Origin: Otis tarda
Taxonomy: Eukaryota > Chordata > Aves > Otidiformes > Otididae
Direction: 5' to 3'
NCBI GenBank assembly: GCA_026413225.1
Contig: CM048552.1
Span: forward strand, 168,342,053 to 168,406,052
Length of the DNA stretch: 64,000 nt
Shown here one piece after another: positions 10,773 to 20,635 of this stretch. The position numbers were made by a program, and so were the translations under genes. Every line of letters begins with the position of its first letter. The stretch's first letter is position 1. Under the pieces are notes generated by a model. That model saw nothing but the letters and a program-made list of their open reading frames with translations, had not been told where the DNA came from and made no database searches.

Positions 10773-12594
10773 TGTGTATGTATGTATTTATGTATTAGCG
10801 GTACAAACTGTAGAAGTTACGATGGAGGGAAACAAGCAAGAGACTTTGTATCATGTTCAGACTATTTTGATCCATTATATGATCTGGATGAGTAACCCTG
10901 ATGATATTCCTATTTCAGTGAGATATCTACAGGAAGATATGCCTTCACATGCACAAATTTCCAGAGGTCAGACAGAACAGGTCAGAGTGAATATGTTTCT
11001 GTGAGGATGGCACATGTACTTACTGCCTGGGTGGGGCTGCCAGTCCACATGACTGTATTACAGGGCAAAAGGCTTCTGTTGATTAAGGAAGTCCTGACTT
11101 CTAAGTCATTCACCTGTCCCAAATCCCTTAAACTTTCTGGAGAAACTTCCATTTTTTTAACCCCAGACACTGCAGATACAGAGACTACTCCAGACATTTA
11201 TATTGACACTTGGAGTTGCACTAAATGACTTAGAGAAAGTGAGCACGAAAATAGGAATTGACATTCCATTTGCAGAGATTCTCACTTACCTTTCTATACA
11301 CTCTGTGAGTGTCAGCAACATCTTCAGCAGACTAGCATAATATCAAGATGAAACCTTGAATGCTACAGTAATGACTATTTATGAAGTGTGAACTGAATGC
11401 AGGAAATGTGATGAAACAGCCGTTTGTTAAAGCTTAGCACATGACCATGTTTGTATTAAGGTCTTACTAAGTCTGTTACAAAACCTGCTGAAGTAGGCAG
11501 TAGACTTCAGTAAGAAAAAGAACAAAACATAGCTATATTAGTGAGTTCAGGAATCAATTAAGAGCTATTTCTCTGTTACGCAAAGCAAGATCTTCAGTCA
11601 ATTAAAATACAACTTTGTTTTTCATGTCAGTCAGAGAATCAATACGATCACATCCTGTGTTGCAGAAAAGCTTAGGCACTGCACTCCAGAGACGGGCTAT
11701 GGCACTAACTTTGCCGGCAAAATATAAAGTATAGTCTTAACCCTAAACAATTTATAAATAGATAAGACAAACTAAGGGGTAAGAGGTAAGAGAAATAACA
11801 TAAAAGACAGAAAATTCATTAATGTTTTGCAGCTGTCATATTAGTTATTTTCTTTTTCATTTGCTTTTTCTTTGTTGACTGTTGATGTTGATGGAAGATG
11901 AGGAGAGGGACAAAGCGGGTGGTGGAAGCAGTGGAAGAGGGATAAGAGAAGAGGAAGAGATATATGGGTGGCCACTAACGTGAGGCTGAAGTGAAGTGAC
12001 TGTGAGGGAAGGGACAGAAGGGGTTTGAAGCAAACAACCAAGATAAACTATAAATAAGAATACACACATGTGCAGCACTTTTTATCTTCAAAGCATAGGA
12101 AAAGTATGTCTGATGTAAAGTTATGCTTTCCTTCCATGTCAAAGTATTCAGTCTACAGAAATGTGTTTATAACAGGAAAATGTAAGTAAACCACTGAGGG
12201 TAAAGGGAGTGAGAGGAGAGTCTCCAACTGTCAGGTCTTTGTAGTGACGTAGTTTTGGTTTTGACCATAATGCAATACTTCAAAAATATAAAGCACTCCA
12301 CTTCAGTGAAAAAAAAGCCAAACTCCTACCAACCAGGTATCACTTACTCAAGGAGAAAAAAATTCTATATTGTTTCTTTGTTTCAGAGTATGCACCTATG
12401 ATGAAAACAGTATGATTTAAAGATTCTCATTGAAATTATTAAAATTATGTTGTGGAACAGAGTTATATTATGCACTGTTTCTGCATAGGTGGAATCCACT
12501 GTAGGTAAGTCTATGGTATACCAACATCCCGTGTGCTCATGCAGCTGCATTTACTTCGTCTTACAAAAGATATAACAAAATTAGAAAGGGAACA
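10773..12594. other. Unique sequence, no gene recognised
   Basis: AT-rich sequence with short frames only (under 80 codons), none with a recognisable domain. No mobile element could be identified. A purine-rich segment lies at 11885-11980. Confidence 0.5.
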
Positions 12595-12900
12595 ACAAAG
12601 ACAATAAGGATAATCTGAAGAATGGAATAGCTTTCATATGAGGAAAGTGTGACTACTCCACTTAGCCAAGGGAAGAGGTGACTGAGAAGGGGTAAAGTCG
12701 AGTCCTATAGTCATGACTGACATGGAGAGGGTGAATAGGAAAGGGTTGTTTTACTGTCATGTCTATACAAGCAGTAGAGGGCACAAAATGAAACTGGAAG
12801 GTGATTTTTAAGGCAAAGAGAAGGATGTATTTCTTCACAGAGCTCACAGTGAGACTGAGGAACCACTCTGGTCTAGGACATGGTAGATGGTGAAGATTCA
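12595..12900 (+). mobile_element. Very old CR1/L3-like relic (RT C-terminus)
   Basis: A degenerate segment whose layout follows the C-terminal and thumb part of CR1/L3-type ORF2. An interrupted frame contains DMERVNRKGLF near 12720-12750, RGHKMKLEGDF near 12777-12810 and a YFFTE-like block near 12830, with gaps and no further open frame. The wording resembles the GHKMKLE...FFT pattern of ancient amniote CR1 elements more than the younger copies in this window. No 3' octamers are visible. This is a pattern match by eye; a profile search would settle it. Confidence 0.5.
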
Positions 12901-14390
12901 CTTACCTTGAAAATGGCTAGGCAAATTCAGAGGATTAAAATTTGACATGGGCTGTTTAAATGCAAAGGCACAACTTTCGGCATTGAGCATCCATGAGACA
13001 CGAATTGCTGCAATGTGGATAAATATTCTGGGACAGTCATGTATTAAGCCTACATTAAATGCTATTGACCAGTGTTAGAAACAGAACTAAAGGGACCTGG
13101 TGTGACTTGGTCTATCTGTTGTGGTTTATTAACAAAAACCATATCATTTTTCCATCAGACTTTGTACAAAAAATCATCCATATGTTAATGATCATTTATG
13201 CAGGTGGGAATATTTTGCAGCAGTAACCAAACTAAAACTTATAAAAAGCAGTTGGCTTGACTTTTTTTTTTCTTCAAAAATCTTAACTTCAGGGTGTGAG
13301 GAACTCCCAAACACAGAACAATAGAAGAAACATTCACAAAAGATACACATAAACTGACTTCTGAGGAAATGGTCAGAATGCTTTGACAGATGGAGAGGTA
13401 AAACTAAAGGGCTGACCTGTCATTCTGAAATTTTCACTCTGATAATAATCTTAAATATTTTCCAGGACAACAAATGGAAAACGTGATCAACAGCTGTAAG
13501 GAAACTGGGACGAGGTTACAAATTTTATCCAAAAAGTCAGTAAGTCCTTCATAACTTGCAGAACTGGCATACCCTGTTTCTAGAATCATACCTGTAGAAG
13601 AGTTGTGTCAGTTTTCTTCTGTGGCTAGTGTTCCCACAACAATCTCAAAGCACTTATGAAGTTGAGACTGTGTAACGGCACATGCTGAAGGCAATAGAAG
13701 TCTGAATTGTCAGCATCCTTGCAGGGAGCTCTACAGAGGGTCACTGTTGTCAATAAGTTATAACCGGGAATATGTGAATAACAAATGTGCTAGAGATAGC
13801 CAGACAGAAAAGAAACAGTGGTGTTTACTCAGATATTTAGAAACCTTAATATAGTGAAGATATATTTGTTATCAATCATCACAGTAGACAAGAAAGCACA
13901 CGTAACCAAGTAACAGAAGCACAGTTTGAGCTCTGTAAACTGAAATCAGATTGTTGGTGGCTGGGGTCAAATGCCGTAGCCTGATGAAGATGAGGATACC
14001 ACATCTCCACGCCCCTGGCTCCAACCCATAGCAAGATTGGTAATGCATTCCTTGTAAACACATGCACACAAAGCAGACATGCACATCACATATACATAAA
14101 TACATGGCCAGTCACACAGATCACAGGCATACTTAGCACTCACATGAACACAGACAGCATCAACAGTCTCATCGTGCTCCCCTCTCTGACTGACCAGGAT
14201 GAAGGTCCAACAGTGACAAAAAAAAAAAATTATATATATATATATATATGTAAGGTGGATCCCTGCAGCAGCTATTCCTCTGCTTGGAAGCTGCCCCTGG
14301 ACCCCAGTCTCTCCATTTGCTGATACTCAGACATATAAGCCCCTGAGTTCACAGCCTCACACCAGTTGCTTGTACAGGCCATGGTGTACT
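12901..14390. other. Unique sequence, no gene recognised
   Basis: AT-rich sequence with no supported gene. It ends with an A run followed by a TA dinucleotide repeat (14231-14249). Confidence 0.5.
14231..14249. repeat. (TA)n microsatellite
   Basis: A perfect TA run of about 9 units, directly after an A-rich tract. Confidence 0.9.
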
Positions 14391-14425
14391 CACATGTGTG
14401 CATGTGCACGCGCGCACACACACAC
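14391..14425. repeat. 35-nt perfect alternating pyrimidine-purine tract (Z-DNA prone)
   Basis: Every step from 14391 to 14425 alternates pyrimidine and purine. The tract passes through CA/TG steps into a central GCACGCGCGCAC core and back to CA repeats. It is followed by a C-rich and CA-rich stretch to about 14446. Alternating CG and CA/TG runs of this length are classic candidates for left-handed DNA. Confidence 0.85.
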
Positions 14426-14446
14426 CCCCCCACACACACCCACACA

Positions 14447-15240
14447 GATCTATCTGGGAATTATGGTCCCCAACAGCCTGCTCTTATAGTCTTGACCTTT
14501 GAGATGCACACACTGACTCTCAAGCCACTTCACCTACTCACTGGCTGGTCTAGCTTGATCTTCACTAGTGATCATGCACCCAGACACCCACATTTATTCC
14601 ACTTGTTGGTAGCATGGAGACATGGGCCCCCATGACTCACGGTTCCACCCTACTTACTGCCATTTGGTTTCACTAAGTCCAGTCTTTCGAGTCACTGTGC
14701 TCATGTGCATGGACCCTCCAGCCCATGGTCTGACTCCAGTTGCTGCACCCAGATCCTCATACGTACATGTGCACATGCCAAATACAGAGTCCTCATGCAG
14801 GAAAAGAGTTAGAAAGGGATTTAATAAGAAGATAGCACAGACTGCACTGATCAGCCACATGCGATGACCAGACAAGTATACCCACTTGCAACTGTTTACA
14901 CAAGATTGACACATTTTGGCTCTTTACTCTTGGACTTTCTCACAGTTTTTCCTCCCCAAATCAGCTAAAACCATCCCTTTCCCCACCTTTAATTTGTCCT
15001 CTAAACATCCCATGGAAAGTCCTGTGTAACCCAAAATGCTCTTCCCCTGCATGCAATAGTGTGTCCCATACCTCAGGGAGCAAACTGCTCAGTCAAAAAT
15101 GTGCTCTGCCATTGACTCATCTTGAGAGGTTTCACATCAGGCTCTCCTGGGACAGCTCTGTGAGGTAACTAGACAGTGTATCACTTCCTTTGAGTCTTTA
15201 ATTTGAGTTTCCATGTTACTTTGGGCCTCTGTACTCCTGT
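14447..15240. other. Unique sequence, no gene recognised
   Basis: Slightly less AT-rich than the surroundings, with small unrelated frames on both strands and no identifiable domain. Part of it may belong to the repeat that is recognisable from 15241 onward. Confidence 0.4.
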
Positions 15241-15350
15241 GATGGGCTGCTGGCTCCTGGGACTGGCCTGAGGTCCCTCACCTGCCATTGTTTCTCTGTG
15301 CTCCTTTCCGAGCATGCAAATAAGCTTTTATCACATAATTTAACATTTAT
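15241..15350 (+). repeat. Unclassified interspersed repeat, copy 1
   Basis: It shares an ordered set of blocks with 40943-41070: tggctc-tggga--ggcctg, then a cattgttt or attattgttt block, a CT-rich block with tctctgtg/tctctctg, gagcatg or gagcatc, and a closing gcaaataag-ttttat-caca. An AATAAG hexamer followed shortly by the end of similarity would fit the polyadenylation region of an LTR, but no termini or coding part were found. The orientation given assumes that the AATAAG is a sense signal. Confidence 0.5.
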
Positions 15351-15566
15351 TGTTTACAATATCTCCCACATTGTATCTAATAAAAAGAACGCAAAATAAG
15401 TAATAATAATACTATAAACAACGGGGCAGGAAAAGATCACAAGGAGTCAATAATGCAATCCATTTCCTGATTCAAAGATACAGTATATCTGTATAATTCC
15501 ACAAAGAGGTTTTACTATTTGCTTCCACATACGGGGGCATTGCTTAAGACTTTCACAGCCTATTAC

Positions 15567-15586
15567 ACAGTAGTGTAACTACTGTG
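15567..15586. repeat. Short perfect inverted repeat
   Basis: ACAGTAGT, three bases, then ACTACTGT, extending by one pair outward. It forms an 8-9 bp stem with a 3-nt loop, directly before a 31-bp tandem duplication. Confidence 0.7.
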
Positions 15587-15648
15587 TCTTGCTTCTAGAA
15601 AATTTTGCTTCAACTAGTCTTGCTTCTAGAAAAATTTTACTAATGTTT
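15587..15648. repeat. 31-bp tandem duplication
   Basis: Two consecutive copies of a unit that begins tcttgcttctagaaa. The first spans 15587-15617 and the second, slightly diverged, begins at 15618. Confidence 0.75.
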
Positions 15649-15734
15649 AGACTTAGCTTCACTTAATTCTCTTTTACGTTGCTGCTATTCATTCTGGACA
15701 TGAAAAACTGTTTATTCCCATCTCCTATTTTTAC

Positions 15735-16195
15735 CTCTCTGTAGCCTGCTTCATAGCTCACTTCAGTCTCCTCAGCTCTAGACTAAACAAGTCTAATTCC
15801 TTCCATTTTTCTTCAGAGGTTATGCTTTCTAGACCTGTAACCATTCTTGTTATTTTCTTTTGGACTCAATCCAACTGGTTGGTATCCTTCTTGAAGTACA
15901 AAGCCCAAAACTGGACATAATATTACATCTGAGGCCTAACCAAAGTCAAACAGACTTTAACTACTTCACATGTCACTTAAACAACGCATACAATGTTTAT
16001 GTGTTTCATTACAATGTTTGCCTTGCATGTATATAATCTCCGCAGTAAACTAATTTTGTTGATTATTTTCAGCTTCTGATCTGTTATAACCCACAGACCC
16101 TTTTCAACAGCATGTCTGTACTTCCTGTTATTCTCTAACCTCTGTGTAGTTAAACTTCCAAATATTTGATAAAGCATTTCCACATTTCAAAAAGT
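15735..16195 (-). mobile_element. Ancient CR1-like relic (RT C-terminal region)
   Basis: On the + strand the sequence gives the reverse complement of a decayed CR1 thumb region. In order it has: a ctctagactaaacaa block, a ttcctt-catttttc-tca block, ctagacctgtaaccattcttgtt, ttttggactcaatccaac, ttcttgaagtacaaagcccaaaactggacataat, and a ctgaggcct block. It continues with gcttctgatctgttataacccacagaccc near 16074-16103. These blocks correspond in the same order to the 18.0-18.25 kb part of the - strand CR1 copy (reverse of [15 protein letters not shown] and DLGVLVD). No frame survives. Divergence is high, so the insertion is old. Confidence 0.7.
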
Positions 16196-16502
16196 AATCA
16201 TAATCTGCAGTAATTACTTGAAATTTCTCTTCCTTCTTGTTGTTATATTTAAAATCTTACAAAAAAAACCCCCTGCATTTATAAATACTAATTACAAAAC
16301 TAATTTCAAAGTAAATTTGCTAAAATTGTTCAGGTTTTTTTTTTTCCATTAGACTGTTTATAGACTGTTGCTTAGAAAAAAGAAGGACAAAAATCTATTT
16401 AAAGAGGGTACAGGTGATGTGTATTACATCATCAATCTCTTTTTAAAATTTGTATTGTCTTTGAGGGTATATCTACATTCTAATTTTGTTAATCTAACTC
16501 AG

Positions 16503-16797
16503 TGTTTTGATTTCGTCTAATGGAGGTGGCGGGGAGTGAGGATCTACAGTGGCAGCTTCTGCAAGAAGCTGCTACAAGTTTCCCCTTTTGTCTTGTGGAC
16601 TTGGACAGGTCTAGGGCGGACCCACTGCTGGCCAGTGCCAAGCCAATCAGTGACAGAATGTTCAGTGATAACAACCCTGGGATAATGTATTTAAGAAGGG
16701 GAAAAATTAAAAAAAAAAAGGAAGAAGTGAAGAAGCAGAAGTGAGGGGCAGAGAGAGAGAGGCCTTGTGGTCCTTGCAGCCCTCACCTTCTGGCTTC
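16503..16797 (+). mobile_element. 5' fragment of a related LTR
   Basis: Starts TGTTTTG and continues with the block found near the start of the other LTRs: cttctg-aagaagctgctacaag, tgtggacttggacagg, and tagggcggacc-ctgctggcca. A TATA-like taatgtatttaagaagggg follows at about 16684-16702. It ends abruptly after the ccttgcagccctcacc block, so the repeated region, poly(A) signal and U5 are missing. There is no target duplication to see because the 3' side is truncated. It is more diverged than the LTRs at 52-54 kb. Confidence 0.8.
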
Positions 16798-17550
16798 TTT
16801 TATTCTTTGAGGAAGAGCTATAAGATAAATAGTAGATATCACAAGATCTGTGATGAATTCACTGAATTCAGACATACTGTACCTGGATGCTTATCCTACA
16901 GGAGTTAGATATTAGCTTCGAGATGTTTTATACAGAACAATATGACTATTTTAAGGATAAAGGGAGAAAAATTAAATAAATTGCCTTTCTCTTTTAAATT
17001 AATGAAAATACAAGTAAAAGTTTAAGTAGAACGGATAGTAGAGTTGCTAATGTTTTCAAAGGAACTTTAAAGAATTTGTAATTATTTTTAAAAAAATTAG
17101 AAAATTGGATGTTAACACAGAATTTAAACCTTTAATATACAAGTATCTGAAAATTCAAAGGGTTCTCCAAGATCCTGCAGTAAATATTCAGTCTACCGCT
17201 TACCAAATTCCATAGTCTGCCTTTACAAAAAATAATCCTTTAAGCTTCTAAATTGCTACACCATTGCTGCATCATTTTCAGAATCCACATCATGTACTGT
17301 ACTACAGATCTTCATACTACCTTTCTTGTTATACCTGTGCTTAGTAAAAACATTAGTTCAATTTTAATATCTTAAACCACAACTGAAATGATGTAAGAGA
17401 TACATGCATCTCCTTCCTCCGTGTTTATATGCTTTTCAGAAAATTGCTTCCAACCTTCATTCTGCTGAATGTCACAGAAGCTAGCAATTAACACATGACA
17501 TGTTCCAGCCAAATGCTATATAACACTTTCATTTTCACACAGCTGAGGTT
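16798..17550. other. Unique sequence, no gene recognised
   Basis: AT-rich sequence between the LTR fragment and the CR1 tail, with no gene or repeat recognised. Confidence 0.5.
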
Positions 17551-17731
17551 CATAGAATCATAGAATCATAGAATGGTTAGGGTTGGAAGGGACCTTCAAA
17601 ATTCATCAAGTCCAACCCCCCTGCAAGGAGCAGGGACATCCCTGACTAGATCAGGTTGCTCAGAGCCTCATCCAGCCTGGCCTTGAACGTTTCCAGGCAT
17701 GGGGCCTCCACCATCTTTCTGGGCAACCTGG

Positions 17732-18616
17732 TCAGTGTTCTATAACTCGCATTGTAAAAAATTTTTTCCTAATTTCCAATCTAAATCTTCCCCCCTCTAT
17801 TTTAAAACCATTACCCCTCGTCCTATTGCAACAGGCCCTACTAAACAGCCTTTCCCCATCTTTCTTGTAGGCCCCCTTGAGGTACTGGAAGACCGCTATC
17901 AGGTCTCCCCGGAGCCTCCTCTTCTCCAGGCTGAACAGGCCCAACTCTCTCAGCCTGTCCTCATACGAGAGGTGCTCCAGCCCCTTTATCATCTTCGTGG
18001 CCCTCCTCTGGACCTTCTCCAACTGGTCCATGTCCTTCTTGTGTTGGGGACTCCAGAACTGGACACAGTACTCCAGGTGGGGTCTCACCAGGGCAGAGTA
18101 GAAGGGGAGAATCACCTCCCTCGACCTGCTGGCCACGCTCCTCTTCATGCAGCCCAGGATGCGGTTGGCCTTCTGGGCCGCAAGGGCACATTGCCGGCTC
18201 ATGTTGAGCTTCTCGTCCACCAGCACTCCCAAGTCCTTCTCCTGAGGGCTGCTCTCAATCCATTCTCCGCCCAGCCTGTATTTGTGCCTGGGATTGCCAT
18301 GACCCAGGTGCAGGACCTTGCACTTGGCCTGGTTGAACTTCATAAGGTTGGCACGGGCCCACCTCTCCAGCCTGTCCAGGTCCCTCTGGATGGCATCCCT
18401 CCCTTCCAGCGTGTCGACGGCACCACACAACTTGGTGTCATCGGCAAACTTGCTGAGGGTGCACTCTATCCCACTCTCCATGTCGCCGACAAAAATGTTG
18501 AACAGGGCCGGGCCCAGCACGGACCCCTGAGGGACGCCACTGGTGACCGGTCTCCACATGGACATTGAGCCGTTGACCACCACTCTCTGAGTGCGGCCAT
18601 CCAGCCAACTCCTTAT
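17732..18616 (-). pseudogene. CR1 ORF2 reverse transcriptase palm, thumb and C-terminus
   Basis: Same phase as the preceding frame, separated only by the single TAG. It reads [16 protein letters not shown], then [29 protein letters not shown] follows, with FADD encoded at 18437-18448. It continues with [74 protein letters not shown], and the start of the C-terminal block. It stops at 17732, about 30 residues short of the EHWNRLPREVV region, because of a small change near 17745. The catalytic Asp pair and both flanking motifs are intact. Confidence 0.93.
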
Positions 18617-19570
18617 CTACCGAGTGGTCCATCCATCAAACCCATGTCTCTCTAGTTTAGAGAGAAGGATGTCATGCGGGACAGTGTCAAAAGCTTTGCA
18701 CAAGTCCAGGTGGATGACATCCGTTGCTCGTCCCTTGTCCACCGATGCCATCACCCCGTCATAGAAGGCCACCAAATTGGTCAGGCATGATCTGCCCTTG
18801 GTGAAGCCATGTTGGCTGTCACCAACCACCTCCTTGCTCTCCATGTGCCTTAACATGGTTTCCAGGAGAATCTGCTCCATGACCTTGCCAGGCACAGAGG
18901 TGAGGCTGACCGGCCTGTAGTTACCCGGGTCTTCCTTGTTCCCCTTTTTAAAAATTGGGGTTATGTTCCCTCTCTTCCAGTCATCGGGGACCTCACCAGA
19001 CCGCCATGACTTCTCAAATATGATAGCCAGTGGCTTGGCAACTTCATCCGCCAGTTCCCTCAGGACCCACGGATGGATCTCATCAGGTCCCATGGACTTG
19101 TGAACCTTTAGGTTCCTCAGATGATCCCGAACCTTCTCTTCAAGTACAGTGGGCGGTTCTTCACCCTTGCAGTCCCTGCTTGCACCTTCTACAGCTTGGG
19201 TGGTGGGACAGGAACTCTTGTCGGTGAAGACTGAGGCAAAAAAGTCATTGAGAACCTCAGCCTTCTCCATGTCCCGGGTAACCAGGACACCAGTCTCCTT
19301 CCGGAGGGGGCCTACATTTTCCCTGCACTTTCTTTTGTCCCCTACATACCTATAGAAGCTCTTCTTGTTGCATTTTATGTCCCTGGCCAGATTCAGTTCT
19401 GCCAGGGCTTTGGCCTTCCTTACCTTATCCCTGGCCACTCGCGCAGCCTCTTTGTAGTCCTCCCATGCTACCTCTCCCTGCTTCCACCCTCTATAGGCTT
19501 CCTTTTCTACTTTCAGTTGGTCCAGGAGCTCCTTGCTCATCCACGCCAGCCTCCTGGCCTTTTTGCCCAA
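18617..19570 (-). pseudogene. CR1 ORF2 linker and reverse transcriptase N-terminal part
   Basis: A 317-codon frame. The linker ([32 protein letters not shown]) leads into the RT fingers ([72 protein letters not shown]). The first catalytic Asp follows in [18 protein letters not shown]. The frame ends at a TAG (18617-18619 on the + strand) after DGWTTR. The reading frame continues without a shift past this stop into the next segment. By analogy with the family, the codon was most likely TGG. Confidence 0.93.
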
Positions 19571-20177
19571 CTTGTTTCTGCTGAGCTTGGAGGAGGTGCT
19601 CCTTGAATATAGACCAACTTTCCTGGGCCCCTGTTCCCTCCAGGGCCTCCTCCCATGGCACTTGGCCCATCAGGTCCCTGAAGAGGCCGAAGTCCGCCTT
19701 CCTGAAGTCTAGGGCAGAGAGCCTGCCATGTAGTTTCCTTGCTGCCCCGTGGATCTTGAACTCCACCATGTCATGGTCGCTGCAGCCAAGGCTGTCCTTT
19801 AGTTTCACATCCCCCACCAGCCCCTCCCTGTTGGTGAGAACAAGGTCGAGCACGGCACCCCTCCTTGTCGGCTCCTCTATCGCCTGCAGGAGGAAGTTGT
19901 CAACCACGCATTCCAGGAACCTCCTGGACTGCCTGTGCCCTGCCATGTTGTCTCTCCAACAGATGTCAGGGTGGTTGAAGTCCCCCATGAGGACCAGGGC
20001 CTGTGACTGTGAGGCTGCTCCTATCTGCCTATAGAGCGCTTCGTCTGCACTGTCCTCCTGGCCAGGCTGCCTGCAACAAACCCCCACCGTAACGTCCCCT
20101 GTCCGTCCCTGTCCTCTAATCTTGTTCCTGTAGCAGAAACCAGTATCACACACCTGCATGCCTTCCAGGAAATACAC
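19491..20177 (-). pseudogene. CR1 ORF2 endonuclease C-terminal half
   Basis: A 228-codon frame. The first 20 or so residues may be flanking sequence; CR1 homology is clear from IRGQGRTGDVTVGVC onward. It contains [12 protein letters not shown], the VLDLVLTNREGLVGDVKL segment that is deleted in the 7.4-kb copy, and GCSDHDMVEF. The SDH motif supplies the conserved endonuclease His. The N-terminal half of the domain is absent. Homology ends near residue 195 (HLLQAQQ), where a short deletion shifts the phase into the next frame. Confidence 0.9.
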
Positions 20178-20185
20178 CCCCCAAA

Positions 20186-20544
20186 AAAATATATCACAAT
20201 AATAATTCTGATCACTTATAACTGTTTATGAATCAGTAGAAGATTACCTACAGCTTTTGCAAAGCAGTATCTGAGATGCCACAGCCATTTTTCTCTCTAA
20301 GCACACAGAATATCTGTGGTATCACAAAGACATCAAAATATATAATTATTTCCAGGAATAATTTTCTTTTGAGAACATCTATACATCTCGTGAATAAACT
20401 CTATTAGTATATACAGGAAATCTGGAATAGACACCAAGCTTTTGAAGAGACATTTCTACACCTTTATTATATTTGTCTTCAGTTTTAATCTAGAATTCTC
20501 TTATATTTTTATATTTTATACAGCTAGATGAGAAGATGTTAGTC
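20186..20544. other. Unique sequence, no gene recognised
   Basis: AT-rich sequence next to the CR1 5' end. Nothing recognised. Confidence 0.45.
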
Positions 20545-20635
20545 TTGTGGAATCCTAGAAATCCTGGTCGGAAAGAATCCCTGAAGGTCATCTAGTACAA
20601 CATTCTGTTTCAACAAGGGCTAATGCCAAAAGGGG
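20545..20635 (-). mobile_element. Decayed CR1 3' tail
   Basis: The + strand reads ggaatcctagaaatcctggtcggaaa, then gaatccctgaaggtcatctagtacaac and attctg-ttcaacaagggct. This is the reverse complement of a CR1 3' UTR of the type found in older avian subfamilies. About 90 bases are recognisable, with no coding part. Confidence 0.7.

Larger units (their letters stand above)
17551..20185 (-). mobile_element. Best-preserved CR1 LINE copy, 5'-truncated, about 2.6 kb
   Basis: The 3' end is at 17551, with three CATAGAAT octamers on the + strand (ATTCTATG on the - strand). These are followed inward by the conserved 3' UTR block (ggttggaagggacc, cctgcaaggagcagggacatcc). ORF2 then reads leftward from the middle of the endonuclease through the whole reverse transcriptase. 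The 5' end is lost around 20130-20185 inside the endonuclease, as is usual for target-primed integration that stops early. Only a short deletion with frameshift near 19590 and one nonsense codon at 18617-18619 interrupt more than 800 codons. It is therefore probably the youngest CR1 copy here. I could not define a target duplication. Confidence 0.95.

Noticed and set aside
17699..18568. 289-codon open frame on the + strand
   Set aside because: It is exactly antisense to the CR1 reverse transcriptase on the - strand. The sense frame contains the RT motifs and this one has none.
19603..20034. 143-codon + frame
   Set aside because: Antisense shadow of the CR1 endonuclease frame.
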